A DNA stretch of 64,000 nucleotides from Emergencia timonensis (GCF_900086585.1 NZ_FLKM01000009.1:868001-932000), one strand, 5' to 3'; positions 45,431 through 54,162 are shown, numbered from the stretch's first letter. Made by a program: numbers and translations. The notes: a model not told the origin generated them from the letters alone.

Positions 45431-46600
45431 ATGGTTCCAGTAAATTATGCAGGTTTACAGTTAAGAAATCCTGTCATCGTCGCGTCGGCAACACCGTCCA
45501 TCAATGTTGAGGCAATCAAGCGTGCCGCAGATGCGGGTGCAGGTGCAGTTGTAACGAAGTCGATGATTTTCCCAGATCCAGAGACAGGAAGGCCGGCAGG
45601 AAACTGCCTTCGCCCTCGTTTTATGGTTTATAATAACCCACATGGTTTTGACCCGGCTGTGTTTAAAAGGGATGGGCAGTTTTCATTTTTTAGAAATGCT
45701 GAGGTATATCCTACCCCAGATGAGATGGGTCGTATGCTGGAAGAATTAAAGGGTCCTCATGGCGTAGATATTCCAATCATTGTGAGCATCTGTGGAAAAC
45801 CCAATGACTATGAAGAATGGCGTAAGTTGGCGCGCATGGCGGAAGATATGGGCGCAGATGCCATCGAACTGAATATGCATGCTGTTCCTAAAGTAACTAC
45901 CTTAGACCCGTTGTTCATTTCCGTACCAAAGTCAGAGGTGAAAATTCCTGTGATCTGTAAGATGATGGCTCTCAACGATGATCCAACCATTGCGGCAAAA
46001 AAAGCGGAAGCGGCTGGTGCTGACGCAATTGCAGCCCTGGGAACCTTCCCGATTGACGGGTTGGAAATTGACACAGAGAATGAACGCCCATGGTTGGGAT
46101 ATCACGGTATGGGAGGTTCCTGGCTTCGTCCGGTGGGCCTGCGTTATCTCTCCCAGGTTGCGCAGGGAACCAGCCTTCCTCTATCAGGCGTTACAGGAAT
46201 TCAGACAGGGGAAGATGCCATCAAGTATATGTTATGCGGTGCAACTACGGTTCAAATCTGCGGTGCTATCTATGCGAAAGGCTATAAGGTGCTTACAGAA
46301 GTTTCTGATGGCATCGACAAGTGGATGGCGGATCACGGATATAAGATCATTGAGGAATTTAGAGGAAAGGCGCTGCAATATCTCGATGATCCTGCATGGA
46401 CGGAGTATGATCCTCCAATACGCGCAGTGGTCAATGAACATAAGTGTATCGGCTGTGGTGTCTGCAAGGATTCGTGCATGTACAGCGCGCTGAGCATCGA
46501 AGGCAAGAAGGCGCATATCTCTGAAAAATGCGATGGCTGTGGCGTTTGCTGGTCCATGTGTCCGAGCAAAGCAATCACGATGGAACGTTTCGAACGCTAA
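45431..46600 (+). CDS. Dihydropyrimidine/dihydroorotate-dehydrogenase-like flavin Fe-S enzyme (PreA-like)
   Basis: A 389-residue protein. The first ~310 residues are an FMN TIM barrel of the dihydroorotate/dihydropyrimidine dehydrogenase family (NYAGLQLRNPVIVASATPS near the start; LPLSGVTGIQTGEDAIKYMLCGATTVQICGA near 255, the phosphate-binding end). The last ~60 residues are a two-cluster ferredoxin: CIGCGVCKDSC and CDGCGVCWSMCP. This is the layout of PreA, which reduces uracil/thymine with its partner PreT; no PreT is seen nearby. Substrate could be a pyrimidine-like ring or another conjugated compound. AAGGAGG precedes the ATG. Confidence 0.85.
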   Translation: MVPVNYAGLQLRNPVIVASATPSINVEAIKRAADAGAGAVVTKSMIFPDPETGRPAGNCLRPRFMVYNNPHGFDPAVFKRDGQFSFFRNAEVYPTPDEMGRMLEELKGPHGVDIPIIVSICGKPNDYEEWRKLARMAEDMGADAIELNMHAVPKVTTLDPLFISVPKSEVKIPVICKMMALNDDPTIAAKKAEAAGADAIAALGTFPIDGLEIDTENERPWLGYHGMGGSWLRPVGLRYLSQVAQGTSLPLSGVTGIQTGEDAIKYMLCGATTVQICGAIYAKGYKVLTEVSDGIDKWMADHGYKIIEEFRGKALQYLDDPAWTEYDPPIRAVVNEHKCIGCGVCKDSCMYSALSIEGKKAHISEKCDGCGVCWSMCPSKAITMERFER

Positions 46601-46623
46601 AAGAAGAAAAGTGAGGAATAACG

Positions 46624-47037
46624 ATGGCGAAGTATTTTATGGAATTTGAAAAGGGCGGCAGATTTGAAATAGAACTTGATTACGACGCTCCAATGACAGC
46701 TGCCGCTTTTAAGGCATTCATGGAAGAGAACAATGGCTATCAGGCCCTTTGTTTACAGGGGAGATTTTCTGGGGAAGAAATGTATTTCCCCGCGCAGCTC
46801 GGAGCGGAAGAAAGAGAAAACAAGCATACCAAACCTTGCAGGGGCTGTTTATGCTTTAATCCAGATCCTGAGTGGTCTGCAGTTTGTATTTACTGGGGAG
46901 ATGAAACCCCGACAAGAGAACGTTATCATAACTTGTTTGCCCATTTGAAAGGAGATATGGAGGAACTGACAGAAGTTGGAACCCGGATCTGGCAAAAAGG
47001 CGGAGAAACTGTTGTTCTGAAGAGAGAGGATGAATAA
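46624..47037 (+). CDS. DUF3830-like (cyclophilin-fold) protein, first copy
   Basis: A 137-residue protein that I place in the DUF3830 family by its segment layout (acidic residues after the first strands, DYDAPMTAAAFKAFME, ALCLQGRFSGEEMYFP, late WGDETPTRERYHNLFAHL). It is a diverged relative of the two genes that follow (47054 and 47988). Cysteines CRGCLCF are specific to this copy. DUF3830 belongs to the cyclophilin-like group that also includes domains of allophanate hydrolase and 5-oxoprolinase; function not known. Confidence 0.7.
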   Translation: MAKYFMEFEKGGRFEIELDYDAPMTAAAFKAFMEENNGYQALCLQGRFSGEEMYFPAQLGAEERENKHTKPCRGCLCFNPDPEWSAVCIYWGDETPTRERYHNLFAHLKGDMEELTEVGTRIWQKGGETVVLKREDE

Positions 47038-47053
47038 AAGGAGGAGGATCTCT

Positions 47054-47449
47054 ATGAAGAAGTTAAAATTTACATTCCATGGAAAAGATTTTTATGCCAA
47101 CATGCTGACCGATCAGGCTCCCGTGACTTGTGAGGCAGTCGAAAAAGCCTGTCCATTTACGACCCGCTGGGTGCATGCAAAGATTGTAGCAAATGAAATT
47201 TTCTGTCCGACAAAGATTGAAGGCCCTGTTCTCAGAGAAAACCCGATTCCAAATTTACCAGGAGATATTGGTTTATTTGACACGCCGCAGACCATTTGCT
47301 GCTGGCACGGAGATATGAAACCCCTGGGTTCCGGTAACGTATTTGCAAGATTTACACCCGAGCAGATGGAAGTATTCCATGCAGAAGCTACGGGCCTTTG
47401 GAAAGAACCAGGCAGTCTCGTAACTGTTGATGTAGTAGAGGAGGAATAG
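47054..47449 (+). CDS. DUF3830-like protein, module copy 1
   Basis: A 131-residue protein of the DUF3830/cyclophilin-like group. Notable conserved parts: CEAVEKACPFTTRWVHAKIV, FCPTKIEGP, ICCWHGDMKPLGSGNVFARF. About three quarters of residues match the gene at 47988 by eye, including Cys-Cys-Trp-His, a possible active or metal site. ATG 47054 follows GGAGGAGG; the frame is open slightly upstream. It is followed after 2 bp by the unknown 166-residue gene, forming a two-gene module. Confidence 0.75.
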   Translation: MKKLKFTFHGKDFYANMLTDQAPVTCEAVEKACPFTTRWVHAKIVANEIFCPTKIEGPVLRENPIPNLPGDIGLFDTPQTICCWHGDMKPLGSGNVFARFTPEQMEVFHAEATGLWKEPGSLVTVDVVEEE

Positions 47450-47451
47450 TC

Positions 47452-47952
47452 ATGAGTGAATTTACGAAAGAATTGGAACGTCGTATCGATGCCGGCTGGT
47501 TAACAGAACCTCAGGACGTGCGCAGAATGCTGAAGCACTCTGCGGCGGAAGGCCGTAATATGGCGCAGCATATTTATGCTTATATGGATTTGTGGTTGTT
47601 ACAGGAGTCACTTTATCCGATATACAGGGTCACTATGGGAGGAAATGCTGATTTGGATACTTTGAAAGCTGCTGCAAATGGCATCATTGGCCCTGCTGCA
47701 AATAATTTCCGTGCGACAAAGATGGAGGATACCACCAGCGTGCTGTATCGTTCGATAACAGCAATCAGTGGATGCGACAGTCTGGAATCTCTGGCTGCAA
47801 CCATCCGTGTCGTTCAGCGGTTCATCAATATGATGTTCTACGCTGTCGACCTGGCATTCCCTTGGGATGCCATGTGTCAAGAATACAGCAGAGTGATGAA
47901 GGACTTTGTCCCGCCTCATAGAGCAGGCGCTGTCGATGTATCTGACCAGTAG
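47452..47952 (+). CDS. Unrecognised 166-residue helical protein, module copy 1
   Basis: I do not recognise this family. The protein appears all-helical, with no signal peptide or membrane segment. Against its paralogue at 48386 the strongest conserved parts are EPQDVRRMLKH, IYAYMD/LYAYMD, VQRFINMMFYAVDLAFPW and the C-terminal KDFVPPHRAGAVDV. Each copy follows a DUF3830 gene directly, so the two proteins probably work together. AGGAGG lies just before the ATG. Confidence 0.75.
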   Translation: MSEFTKELERRIDAGWLTEPQDVRRMLKHSAAEGRNMAQHIYAYMDLWLLQESLYPIYRVTMGGNADLDTLKAAANGIIGPAANNFRATKMEDTTSVLYRSITAISGCDSLESLAATIRVVQRFINMMFYAVDLAFPWDAMCQEYSRVMKDFVPPHRAGAVDVSDQ

Positions 47953-47987
47953 TGCGAGTTTAAATTGTTGAAGAAAGGAGATCTATT

Positions 47988-48383
47988 TTGAAAAAGCTAA
48001 AGTTCACATTCCATGGCAAGGATTTATATGCCGATATGCTGACGGAGGAAGCTCCGCTCACCTGTGAAGCTGTCGAAAAAGCTTGTCCATTTACGACACG
48101 CTGGGTGCATGCAAAAATCGTCTATAACGAGGTATTCTGTCCAACGACGATCGAAGGACCGAAATTCAGAGAAAACCCGATTCCGAACGTGCCAGGAGAT
48201 ATCGGGTTCTATGATCTGCCGCAGTGCATCTGCTGCTGGCATGGAGACATGAAACCCCTTGGAGCAGGTAATGTTTTCGCAAGATTCACACCGGAGCAGA
48301 TGGCGGCTTTCCACGAGGAAACCGTAGGGATGTGGGAAGAAACTGGTTGTCCCGTAACCGTCGATGTAGTAGAGGAGGTGTAA
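47988..48383 (+). CDS. DUF3830-like protein, module copy 2
   Basis: A 131-residue paralogue of the gene at 47054, same length. The start is the TTG at 47988, 8 bp behind AAAGGAG, giving KKLKFTFHGKDLYADML, which aligns exactly with copy 1. The shared CCWHGDMKPLG core is kept. Divergence of about a quarter of the residues means the duplication is not recent or that the copies have specialised. Confidence 0.75.
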   Translation: MKKLKFTFHGKDLYADMLTEEAPLTCEAVEKACPFTTRWVHAKIVYNEVFCPTTIEGPKFRENPIPNVPGDIGFYDLPQCICCWHGDMKPLGAGNVFARFTPEQMAAFHEETVGMWEETGCPVTVDVVEEV

Positions 48384-48385
48384 TC

Positions 48386-48886
48386 ATGAGTGAAATAACA
48401 AAAGAATTGGAGAGACGAATTGAAGCCGGCTGGATGGTTGAACCTCAGGATGTTCGCAGAATGCTGAAACACAATGATGACATGGGACGCAGCTTTTCGC
48501 AGTGGCTATATGCCTACATGGATATGTCACAGCTTCAGGAAATTCTCTATCAGCACTATCAGCTCTGCCTGGGCGGTAAAGTTGACTTAGAAACCATGAA
48601 AGCAGTTGCAGGTTCTGCGATGAACACCGTTGCGTCCAGCGCCCGCAGCAACAAGATGGAAGACGTGATGTCCGTCTTATACCGATCTGCGGCGGCCTTG
48701 AATGGATGTAAAGATTTAGAGGAGCTTGCTGATCTGATTCGCAAAGTGCAGCGTTTTATCAACATGATGTTCTACGCTATCGATCTGGCATTTCCGTGGA
48801 GTGAGGTAAGCAAGGCTTACAATGAGATTCGAAAGGACTTTGTACCGCCGCACAGAGCAGGTGCTGTGGATGTCTGCGATCTGTAG
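48386..48886 (+). CDS. Unrecognised 166-residue helical protein, module copy 2
   Basis: Paralogue of the gene at 47452 with equal length and about half to 60 percent of residues shared by eye; the tail KDFVPPHRAGAVDV is identical. ATG 48386 follows GAGGAGG at about 7 bp; the open frame extends 18 residues further upstream into the DUF3830 gene but without alignment support. Soluble, helical, function unknown. Confidence 0.75.
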   Translation: MSEITKELERRIEAGWMVEPQDVRRMLKHNDDMGRSFSQWLYAYMDMSQLQEILYQHYQLCLGGKVDLETMKAVAGSAMNTVASSARSNKMEDVMSVLYRSAAALNGCKDLEELADLIRKVQRFINMMFYAIDLAFPWSEVSKAYNEIRKDFVPPHRAGAVDVCDL

Positions 48887-48935
48887 TGAAACAGCAGAAC
48901 TTGAGACCCTTTAGAAGTCTTCCTTAAATTTATAT

Positions 48936-49063
48936 AACCTTCACGTTTGCATCCGTGCAAACGTGAAGGTTAAGTATGACATTCTGCCCAGCGAGATGCG
49001 AATCGAGCTGCATGGCAGAATTTATGCTGGCGTTCCAGACCAACCTCTGGCTGGTCTGGAACG
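48936..49063 (+). terminator. Three hairpins after the duplicated module
   Basis: Stem 1 is a perfect 16-bp palindrome (48936-48951 with 48956-48971). Stem 2 pairs ATTCTGCC (48982-48989) with GGCAGAAT (49015-49022). Stem 3 pairs CGTTCCAGACCA (49031-49042) with TGGTCTGGAACG (49052-49063). None has a good T tract, so their role may be transcript end processing or partial termination. Confidence 0.65.
49013..49029 (+). promoter_or_regulatory. Weak sigma-54-like promoter before pepT
   Basis: TGGCAGAATTTATGCT has GG (49015-49016) and GC (49027-49028) 12 bp apart, but the -12 box reads ATGC instead of TTGC and the site overlaps a hairpin arm. Confidence 0.35.
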
Positions 49064-49113
49064 CGTCGTATATTTTATGAGCGTATCATCATATACAGAA
49101 GAGGAGAAAGAAA

Positions 49114-50334
49114 ATGAGCAGAGTAGTAGACCGGTTTTTTAAATATGTTTCCTATGACACGCAGTCAGATCCAAACAGCAAAACAGTCCCTACCGCAATG
49201 AAGGAGAAAATTCTCGGTGCGGAGCTGGCAAAAGAACTGGCTGAAATCGGCCTTGAGAGTGCAAAGATGGATGAGTTCGGTTATGTCTATGGCTGGCTGC
49301 CCGCCTCTACCGGGTGTGAGGACCTGGAACCAATTGGTTTGATTGCCCATATGGATACTGCGCCGAGTACCACTGGCGCCAATGTCAAGCCTCGTATCGT
49401 ACATTACGAAGGCGGGGATATCGAACTGGGAAACGGCGTTGTCACTGGTGCAGATTACTTTGACTATCTGCCTAAATATATCGGTCAGGATCTGATTGTG
49501 ACCGATGGAACCACACTGTTAGGCGCCGATGATAAGGCTGGTGTCGCTGAGATCTTTACGGCGATGGAGTATCTCATTGAACATCCTGAGATCAAGCATG
49601 GAAAAATCTGTGTCTGCATTACCCCAGATGAAGAGGTTGGGCAGGGTGCAGAATACTTTAATATCAAAGAATTCGGTGCCGCATATGCCTATACCATTGA
49701 TGCCGGCCCTCTTGGCGAGCTGGAATATGAGAACTTCAATGCTGTAAAGGTGGACATCGTCGTAACCGGCGTCTTTGTACACCCAGGAATGGCAAAGAAC
49801 AAACTGAAAAATGCAATTCTGATCGCCAATGAACTGATTTCTATGCTTCCGGCTGCAGAGGCACCGGCACATACGGAGAACTATGAGGGATATTATCATG
49901 TATCGAACATCAGTGGAAATGAATCTTCCGTCAAAATCACCATGAATGTAAGGGAGTTCTCCAAAGAGAAATTCGAACGGATGAAACAATTCATGCTGAA
50001 TCTTGCAGCGTATCTGAACGGTGTGTATGGAGAAGGGACTGTTTCCATTGAAATGGAAGATCAGTTCTATAATATGAAAGAGAAAATCCTTCCTGTCATG
50101 CACATTGTCGAAAGAGCAGAACAAGCTTTCCACGCATGTGATGTGGAACCAAACATCATACCCGCGCGGGGCGGCACAGATGGAGCGCGTCTTTCCTATG
50201 AGGGACTGCCGTGTCCAAATCTGTCCGCGGGAGAAAAATATGCACATGGCGTACATGAGTTTATCTCGATTCAGTCAATGGAAAAAATGGTGGAAGTGCT
50301 CATCGCATTGTCTGAGAAACAATCGTCCATGTAG
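49114..50334 (+). CDS. pepT: Tripeptide aminopeptidase (peptidase T)
   Basis: A 406-residue M20-family di-zinc aminopeptidase that removes the N-terminal residue of tripeptides in the cytosol. Motifs: LIAHMDTAPS (zinc His and catalytic Asp), GADDKAGVAEI (bridging Asp), TPDEEVGQGAEYF (Glu-Glu), DAGPLGELEYENFNA and the C-terminal HGVHEFIS zinc His. GAGGAG precedes the ATG. Together with the dipeptide-type importer it suggests that the imported compound is peptide-like, though PepT may also be a general function here. Confidence 0.92.
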   Translation: MSRVVDRFFKYVSYDTQSDPNSKTVPTAMKEKILGAELAKELAEIGLESAKMDEFGYVYGWLPASTGCEDLEPIGLIAHMDTAPSTTGANVKPRIVHYEGGDIELGNGVVTGADYFDYLPKYIGQDLIVTDGTTLLGADDKAGVAEIFTAMEYLIEHPEIKHGKICVCITPDEEVGQGAEYFNIKEFGAAYAYTIDAGPLGELEYENFNAVKVDIVVTGVFVHPGMAKNKLKNAILIANELISMLPAAEAPAHTENYEGYYHVSNISGNESSVKITMNVREFSKEKFERMKQFMLNLAAYLNGVYGEGTVSIEMEDQFYNMKEKILPVMHIVERAEQAFHACDVEPNIIPARGGTDGARLSYEGLPCPNLSAGEKYAHGVHEFISIQSMEKMVEVLIALSEKQSSM

Positions 50335-50514
50335 AATATGCAGGAATCCGCTGCGATGAGGAATGCCTCCATTTATCATCTTCAGACATATAGGAAAATA
50401 ATGGAAATATTTGAAAAGGTGATGAGGTATTGTGATTTTAACAATCCTAGAGTAAAATAATGGTATTAATTTTAAGCCAAGAGTTGAATATGGAAGAAAG
50501 TAGGGGTTAGAAAA

Positions 50515-52251
50515 ATGGTGCAGTCTGGAAAAAGTGTTTTTGAAGAAAAAGAAACGAAATCTGCCCCTGTCATCACGCTTGATCACGAGATAAAAATTAT
50601 TAGAATGAATCAAGCCGCAGCGGACCTTTTTTCACAGATATATCCGGATAAAACAGAAGTGGACTTTCACGGTACTAAACTGTGCAAATTGACTGGAAAG
50701 CTACATCGTATAGAGACAGAAAACGACCTTATCTATACATTTTCTGTGCGAGACAGAGCTTTCTATGCCATCCCGTTTCATACGATTTCCGACACGAGGA
50801 AAGCATTCTGGGCGATTCTGCTAATAAACAAGGAGAACGAGAAAATTAACAAGAGAACGGCGTATCATGCTGACCTCTCAAAGCATTTTGAAGAGATACT
50901 GGAGGGTTCCTTTGACGGAATTCTTGTAACGGATAAAGAGGGAAAGGTTCTCTTTGTCAACAGCTCGTACGAGCGTGTGGCGGAGATTAAGAAATCAGAA
51001 ATAGAAGGCCGGTATATGAGGGATTTGATTAACCCGGTCTGGATGCCGGAATCTGTAGCGCACATCGTCGCAAAAGAACAGACCGTGGTATCAAAAAGAC
51101 AAGTTGTCAAATCCGGCCGGCATATCATGGTCACTGGCCGACCGATCTTCAATCAAAATGGTGAGATCAAGATGATTGTCATTAATGCAAGGGACATCAC
51201 CGAAATCTATAATTTGACGGAAGAGCTGCAGCGTGTAAGGAAAAATGAAAGAGAATACATGTCCCGTTTTTCTTCACCGCCGGCAACTGGAGACAGTGAA
51301 GATGCTTTACTTGCGATCAGCGAAGGGATGAAGCAGGTTCTTTCATTGGCCGGAAAAGTAGCTAATTTCAATACGACGATTTTGATTCTGGGAGAGTCTG
51401 GCGTAGGTAAAGAAGAGGTCGCAAAATATATCCACCAGCACAGCATGCGGAAAGAAAAGCCTTTCATAACGGTGAACTGCGGCGCCATTCCAGGCAACTT
51501 GTTGGAATCTGAATTATTTGGATATGAAAGAGGCGCTTTTACTGGCGCCATGCAGAATGGTAAGGTCGGATTAATAGAAGCTGCCGACGGCGGTACCGTC
51601 TTTCTCGATGAAGTTGGAGAGATGCCCCTTGATTTCCAGGTGAAGCTGCTTCGTTTTATACAAAGCAAGGAAATTCGGCGTGTAGGCGCAATTGATTCTA
51701 AAATCATAGATGTCAGAGTCCTGGCAGCAACCAATCGTTCACTGGCAGACATGGTAGAAGAAGGGAGCTTTCGAGAAGATTTATATTATCGCCTGAATGT
51801 GGTACAGATTGAGATTCCGCCTCTTCGGAAACGGACCGATGCCATTCTTCCCTTAGTAGCGATGTTCCTGAAGCGATACAATAAGAAGTACGGGCAGGAA
51901 AAAGTTCTGACCTATGATATCGTAAAGGAAATGGAACGGTTTTCATGGCCGGGTAATGTCCGCCAGCTGAAAAATATCGTGGAGAACATGGTCATTGTCA
52001 GCAATAATGAGTATTTGGAGCCAGAAGATTTACCGTGGAATGCACAGTATAAATCCGATCCCATAAGAAAAGTAATCCACTGCCTTGCGGATAATGAAGA
52101 TCTGGGATTGAATGAAGCCATAGAAGAATTAGAGCGACTGGTTCTGGAGAAGGCGAAGCTGACCTGCGGTACCACGCGAAAAATAGCCGAGAAATTAAAA
52201 GTCAATCAGTCCACGATCGTAAGAAAAATGCAGAAGTATCATATTGAATAA
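50515..52251 (+). CDS. Sigma-54-dependent activator with two PAS-like domains
   Basis: A 578-residue enhancer-binding protein. An N-terminal PAS-like region (about 15-115) and a second PAS (about 122-235, with FDGILVTDKEGKVLFVNSSYERV) sense a signal. The AAA+ domain (about 265-490) has GESGVGKEE, ERGAFTGAM, GGTVFLDEVGEM and FREDLYYRLNVV. A C-terminal HTH reads TRKIAEKLKVNQSTIVRKM. By position it probably activates the 37449 promoter of the catabolic locus; no direct operator evidence. The ribosome site is weak (GGGGTTAG). Confidence 0.9.
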   Translation: MVQSGKSVFEEKETKSAPVITLDHEIKIIRMNQAAADLFSQIYPDKTEVDFHGTKLCKLTGKLHRIETENDLIYTFSVRDRAFYAIPFHTISDTRKAFWAILLINKENEKINKRTAYHADLSKHFEEILEGSFDGILVTDKEGKVLFVNSSYERVAEIKKSEIEGRYMRDLINPVWMPESVAHIVAKEQTVVSKRQVVKSGRHIMVTGRPIFNQNGEIKMIVINARDITEIYNLTEELQRVRKNEREYMSRFSSPPATGDSEDALLAISEGMKQVLSLAGKVANFNTTILILGESGVGKEEVAKYIHQHSMRKEKPFITVNCGAIPGNLLESELFGYERGAFTGAMQNGKVGLIEAADGGTVFLDEVGEMPLDFQVKLLRFIQSKEIRRVGAIDSKIIDVRVLAATNRSLADMVEEGSFREDLYYRLNVVQIEIPPLRKRTDAILPLVAMFLKRYNKKYGQEKVLTYDIVKEMERFSWPGNVRQLKNIVENMVIVSNNEYLEPEDLPWNAQYKSDPIRKVIHCLADNEDLGLNEAIEELERLVLEKAKLTCGTTRKIAEKLKVNQSTIVRKMQKYHIE

Positions 52252-52256
52252 ACAGC

Positions 52257-52296
52257 TGTGATTTTCGCCTGTGAAAGAAAACGGATGCGAAAATCG
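52257..52296 (+). terminator. Hairpin after the activator gene
   Basis: GATTTTCGC and GCGAAAATC pair around 18 bases, six bases after the stop. The 3' side is not T-rich, so strength is uncertain. Confidence 0.5.
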
Positions 52297-52364
52297 GGTT
52301 TAGGATGTATAATAGGACTAGATTTTAATAATAGTGCCTGCTAGGGGCTGGCCGGAGGTGAAAC

Positions 52365-52952
52365 ATGGAAATAAAGAATGCGGATAAGGAATATCTCCTG
52401 GGAACGCTGATCGATATCGAAATTGATAATTTGATGGACTGTAAAAACGCAATCGACCTGGAGATGGTGCAGCAGCTGATCGAAGATATGCAAGCGGCGC
52501 CGGAAGTGGTGGTCATCGGTTCCAGGGCTTCTACGGTATTGGTCTCTTATACGACATATATTTTCAACAAGATCGGCATCAGGACATCGGGTTTTGATGC
52601 GGCCGACACGAAAACGCTGGACAACATCATCAACATCGACCGTTCAGCTTTGGTTATCGCTTTCGGGTTTCCCAGATATCCTAAGCCCACAATCGTAGCG
52701 ACTCGTTTTCTTAAAAACCGAGGATATAAGATCGTCTCGATTACTGACAAGAAAAAATCTCCTTTGGCAGAGCTGTCTGAGTACGCCTTTAGGCTGCAGG
52801 CGAACTCCTATGGTTATACGGATACCTATACGTCGGGTATTCTTCTGATTAATCTGATTACGGCCCTGATCGGCAAAATTCAGGGAACCGATATCAACCG
52901 TCATCTGCGGGAATTTAACGAGACGGCGCAGCAGCTGGACTTCTATTTTTAA
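52365..52952 (+). CDS. SIS-domain protein without DNA-binding domain
   Basis: A 195-residue protein holding one SIS (phosphosugar-binding) domain as in RpiR/MurR regulators (VVVIGSRASTVLVSYTTYIFNKIG; ALVIAFGFPRYPKPTIVATRFLKNRGYKIVSITD; SPLAELSEYAF). The usual N-terminal HTH of RpiR regulators is missing; only ~45 residues precede the domain. It ends 3-12 bp before an activator that lacks a sensor domain, which makes it a good candidate for the separate ligand-sensing part. GGAGGTG precedes the ATG. Confidence 0.8.
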   Translation: MEIKNADKEYLLGTLIDIEIDNLMDCKNAIDLEMVQQLIEDMQAAPEVVVIGSRASTVLVSYTTYIFNKIGIRTSGFDAADTKTLDNIINIDRSALVIAFGFPRYPKPTIVATRFLKNRGYKIVSITDKKKSPLAELSEYAFRLQANSYGYTDTYTSGILLINLITALIGKIQGTDINRHLREFNETAQQLDFYF

Positions 52953-52964
52953 AGGATGAAAGAG

Positions 52965-54023
52965 ATGCTGATTGAAAAATACTGCGATACCAGAGGTAAT
53001 GAGCTGCGCTTGAACTTCTCACTGAAGGCCTATACGTTTCACAAGATATTGACATGCAATCCCATAATGATGAGCCAGATTGAAACGATTCATAAGATTT
53101 CCAACTCGTCGGCTCCGGTCGTCCTCTTTGGCGAGACGGGAACAGGTAAGGAGCTGTATGCGGAATACATTCATCACGTAAGCAGCAGGCAGAAGGAAAA
53201 CTACGCCAAAGTCAACTGCGCGACAATTCCGGAAACTCTCTTTGAATCTGAAATGTTCGGCTATATGCCGGGCGCTTTCACCGGAGCGTTAAAGACAGGG
53301 AAAAAAGGAATCTTTGAAATTGCGAACCAGGGGACGCTGTTTCTCGATGAGATATCAGAATTATCCCAGACCCTGCAGTCAAAACTGCTTAGAGTGATTC
53401 AGGAAAACCGTTTCGTAAAAGTGGGTGGTAACGTGGAAATTACCAGTGACGTGCGTCTAATCGTAGCGTCTAATAAAGACTTAAGGACAATGGTTCAGCA
53501 AAATACTTTCAGACGGGATTTATTCTATCGCCTGAACGTGGTGCCGATTTCGCTGCTGCCGCTGCGGGAAAGGCGAGAAGATATCATTCTGCTGTCTTTC
53601 TATTTTCTCAATCTGTTTAATCAGACCTATGGTGCAGACAAGAAGATGGGGGTCAATCTGATGAGAGCCTTTCTCGACTATGATTGGCCGGGCAACGTGC
53701 GAGAACTTCGCAACGCCATCGAGCGGCTGATTTTGTTAAGTGACAGTGAAGTTCTAAATGATGAAAGCATTCTGCAAGCGACTTTAGAAACGGAAGAGCT
53801 GTTCTTGCTGAACGATGCCAATGTAGACGAAATAGCACCTGCGCGGGCGCGGGCCGTGAACCTCACTGGCGATTCTAAATCTCTGAAAGAAATTGTCTCC
53901 GAGTATGAAATCTTCATTATTGAAGAATACATCAAAAAAACGGGAAGCATGCGAAAGGCTGCCGCCGCACTAAAGACAAGCCCCTCTGTTCTCTCGCGAA
54001 AATTAAACAATCGAAAAGGTTAG
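52965..54023 (+). CDS. Sigma-54-dependent activator lacking an N-terminal sensor
   Basis: About 352 residues: AAA+ domain almost from the start (Walker A FGETGTGKE, GAFTGA within GYMPGAFTGALK, Walker [24 protein letters not shown]) and a C-terminal HTH (MRKAAAALKTSPSVLSRKL). Only ~35 residues precede the AAA+ domain, so there is no PAS, GAF or receiver domain. Such proteins (PspF-like) are controlled by a partner; the SIS protein upstream is the likely one. ATG 52965 has AAAGGA at 8 bp; ATG 52956 is next to the ribosome site and less likely. Its apparent target begins 200 bp downstream. Confidence 0.88.
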   Translation: MLIEKYCDTRGNELRLNFSLKAYTFHKILTCNPIMMSQIETIHKISNSSAPVVLFGETGTGKELYAEYIHHVSSRQKENYAKVNCATIPETLFESEMFGYMPGAFTGALKTGKKGIFEIANQGTLFLDEISELSQTLQSKLLRVIQENRFVKVGGNVEITSDVRLIVASNKDLRTMVQQNTFRRDLFYRLNVVPISLLPLRERREDIILLSFYFLNLFNQTYGADKKMGVNLMRAFLDYDWPGNVRELRNAIERLILLSDSEVLNDESILQATLETEELFLLNDANVDEIAPARARAVNLTGDSKSLKEIVSEYEIFIIEEYIKKTGSMRKAAAALKTSPSVLSRKLNNRKG

Positions 54024-54051
54024 GCTGCGGCAAAGCTGCCGCAATTGTTCT

Positions 54052-54101
54052 ACAAATGTGCATATGTTGTAAAATCAGAACAGTCAGGTGTTCTGATTTT
54101 G
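54052..54101. promoter_or_regulatory. Palindromes before the sigma-54 promoter: operator and/or terminator
   Basis: TACAAATGTGCATATGTTGTA (54052-54072, imperfect palindrome) overlaps a longer hairpin, AAAATCAGAACA (54071-54082) with TGTTCTGATTTT (54089-54100). The hairpin can terminate the activator transcript; the palindrome, about 95-110 bp before the promoter, could be the enhancer site. Confidence 0.55.
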
Positions 54102-54162
54102 CAACACTTTTGTTTTTGGGAGGAAAATAGTTGAAATTTGCGCCCCTCACAAGTGCTTTTCT

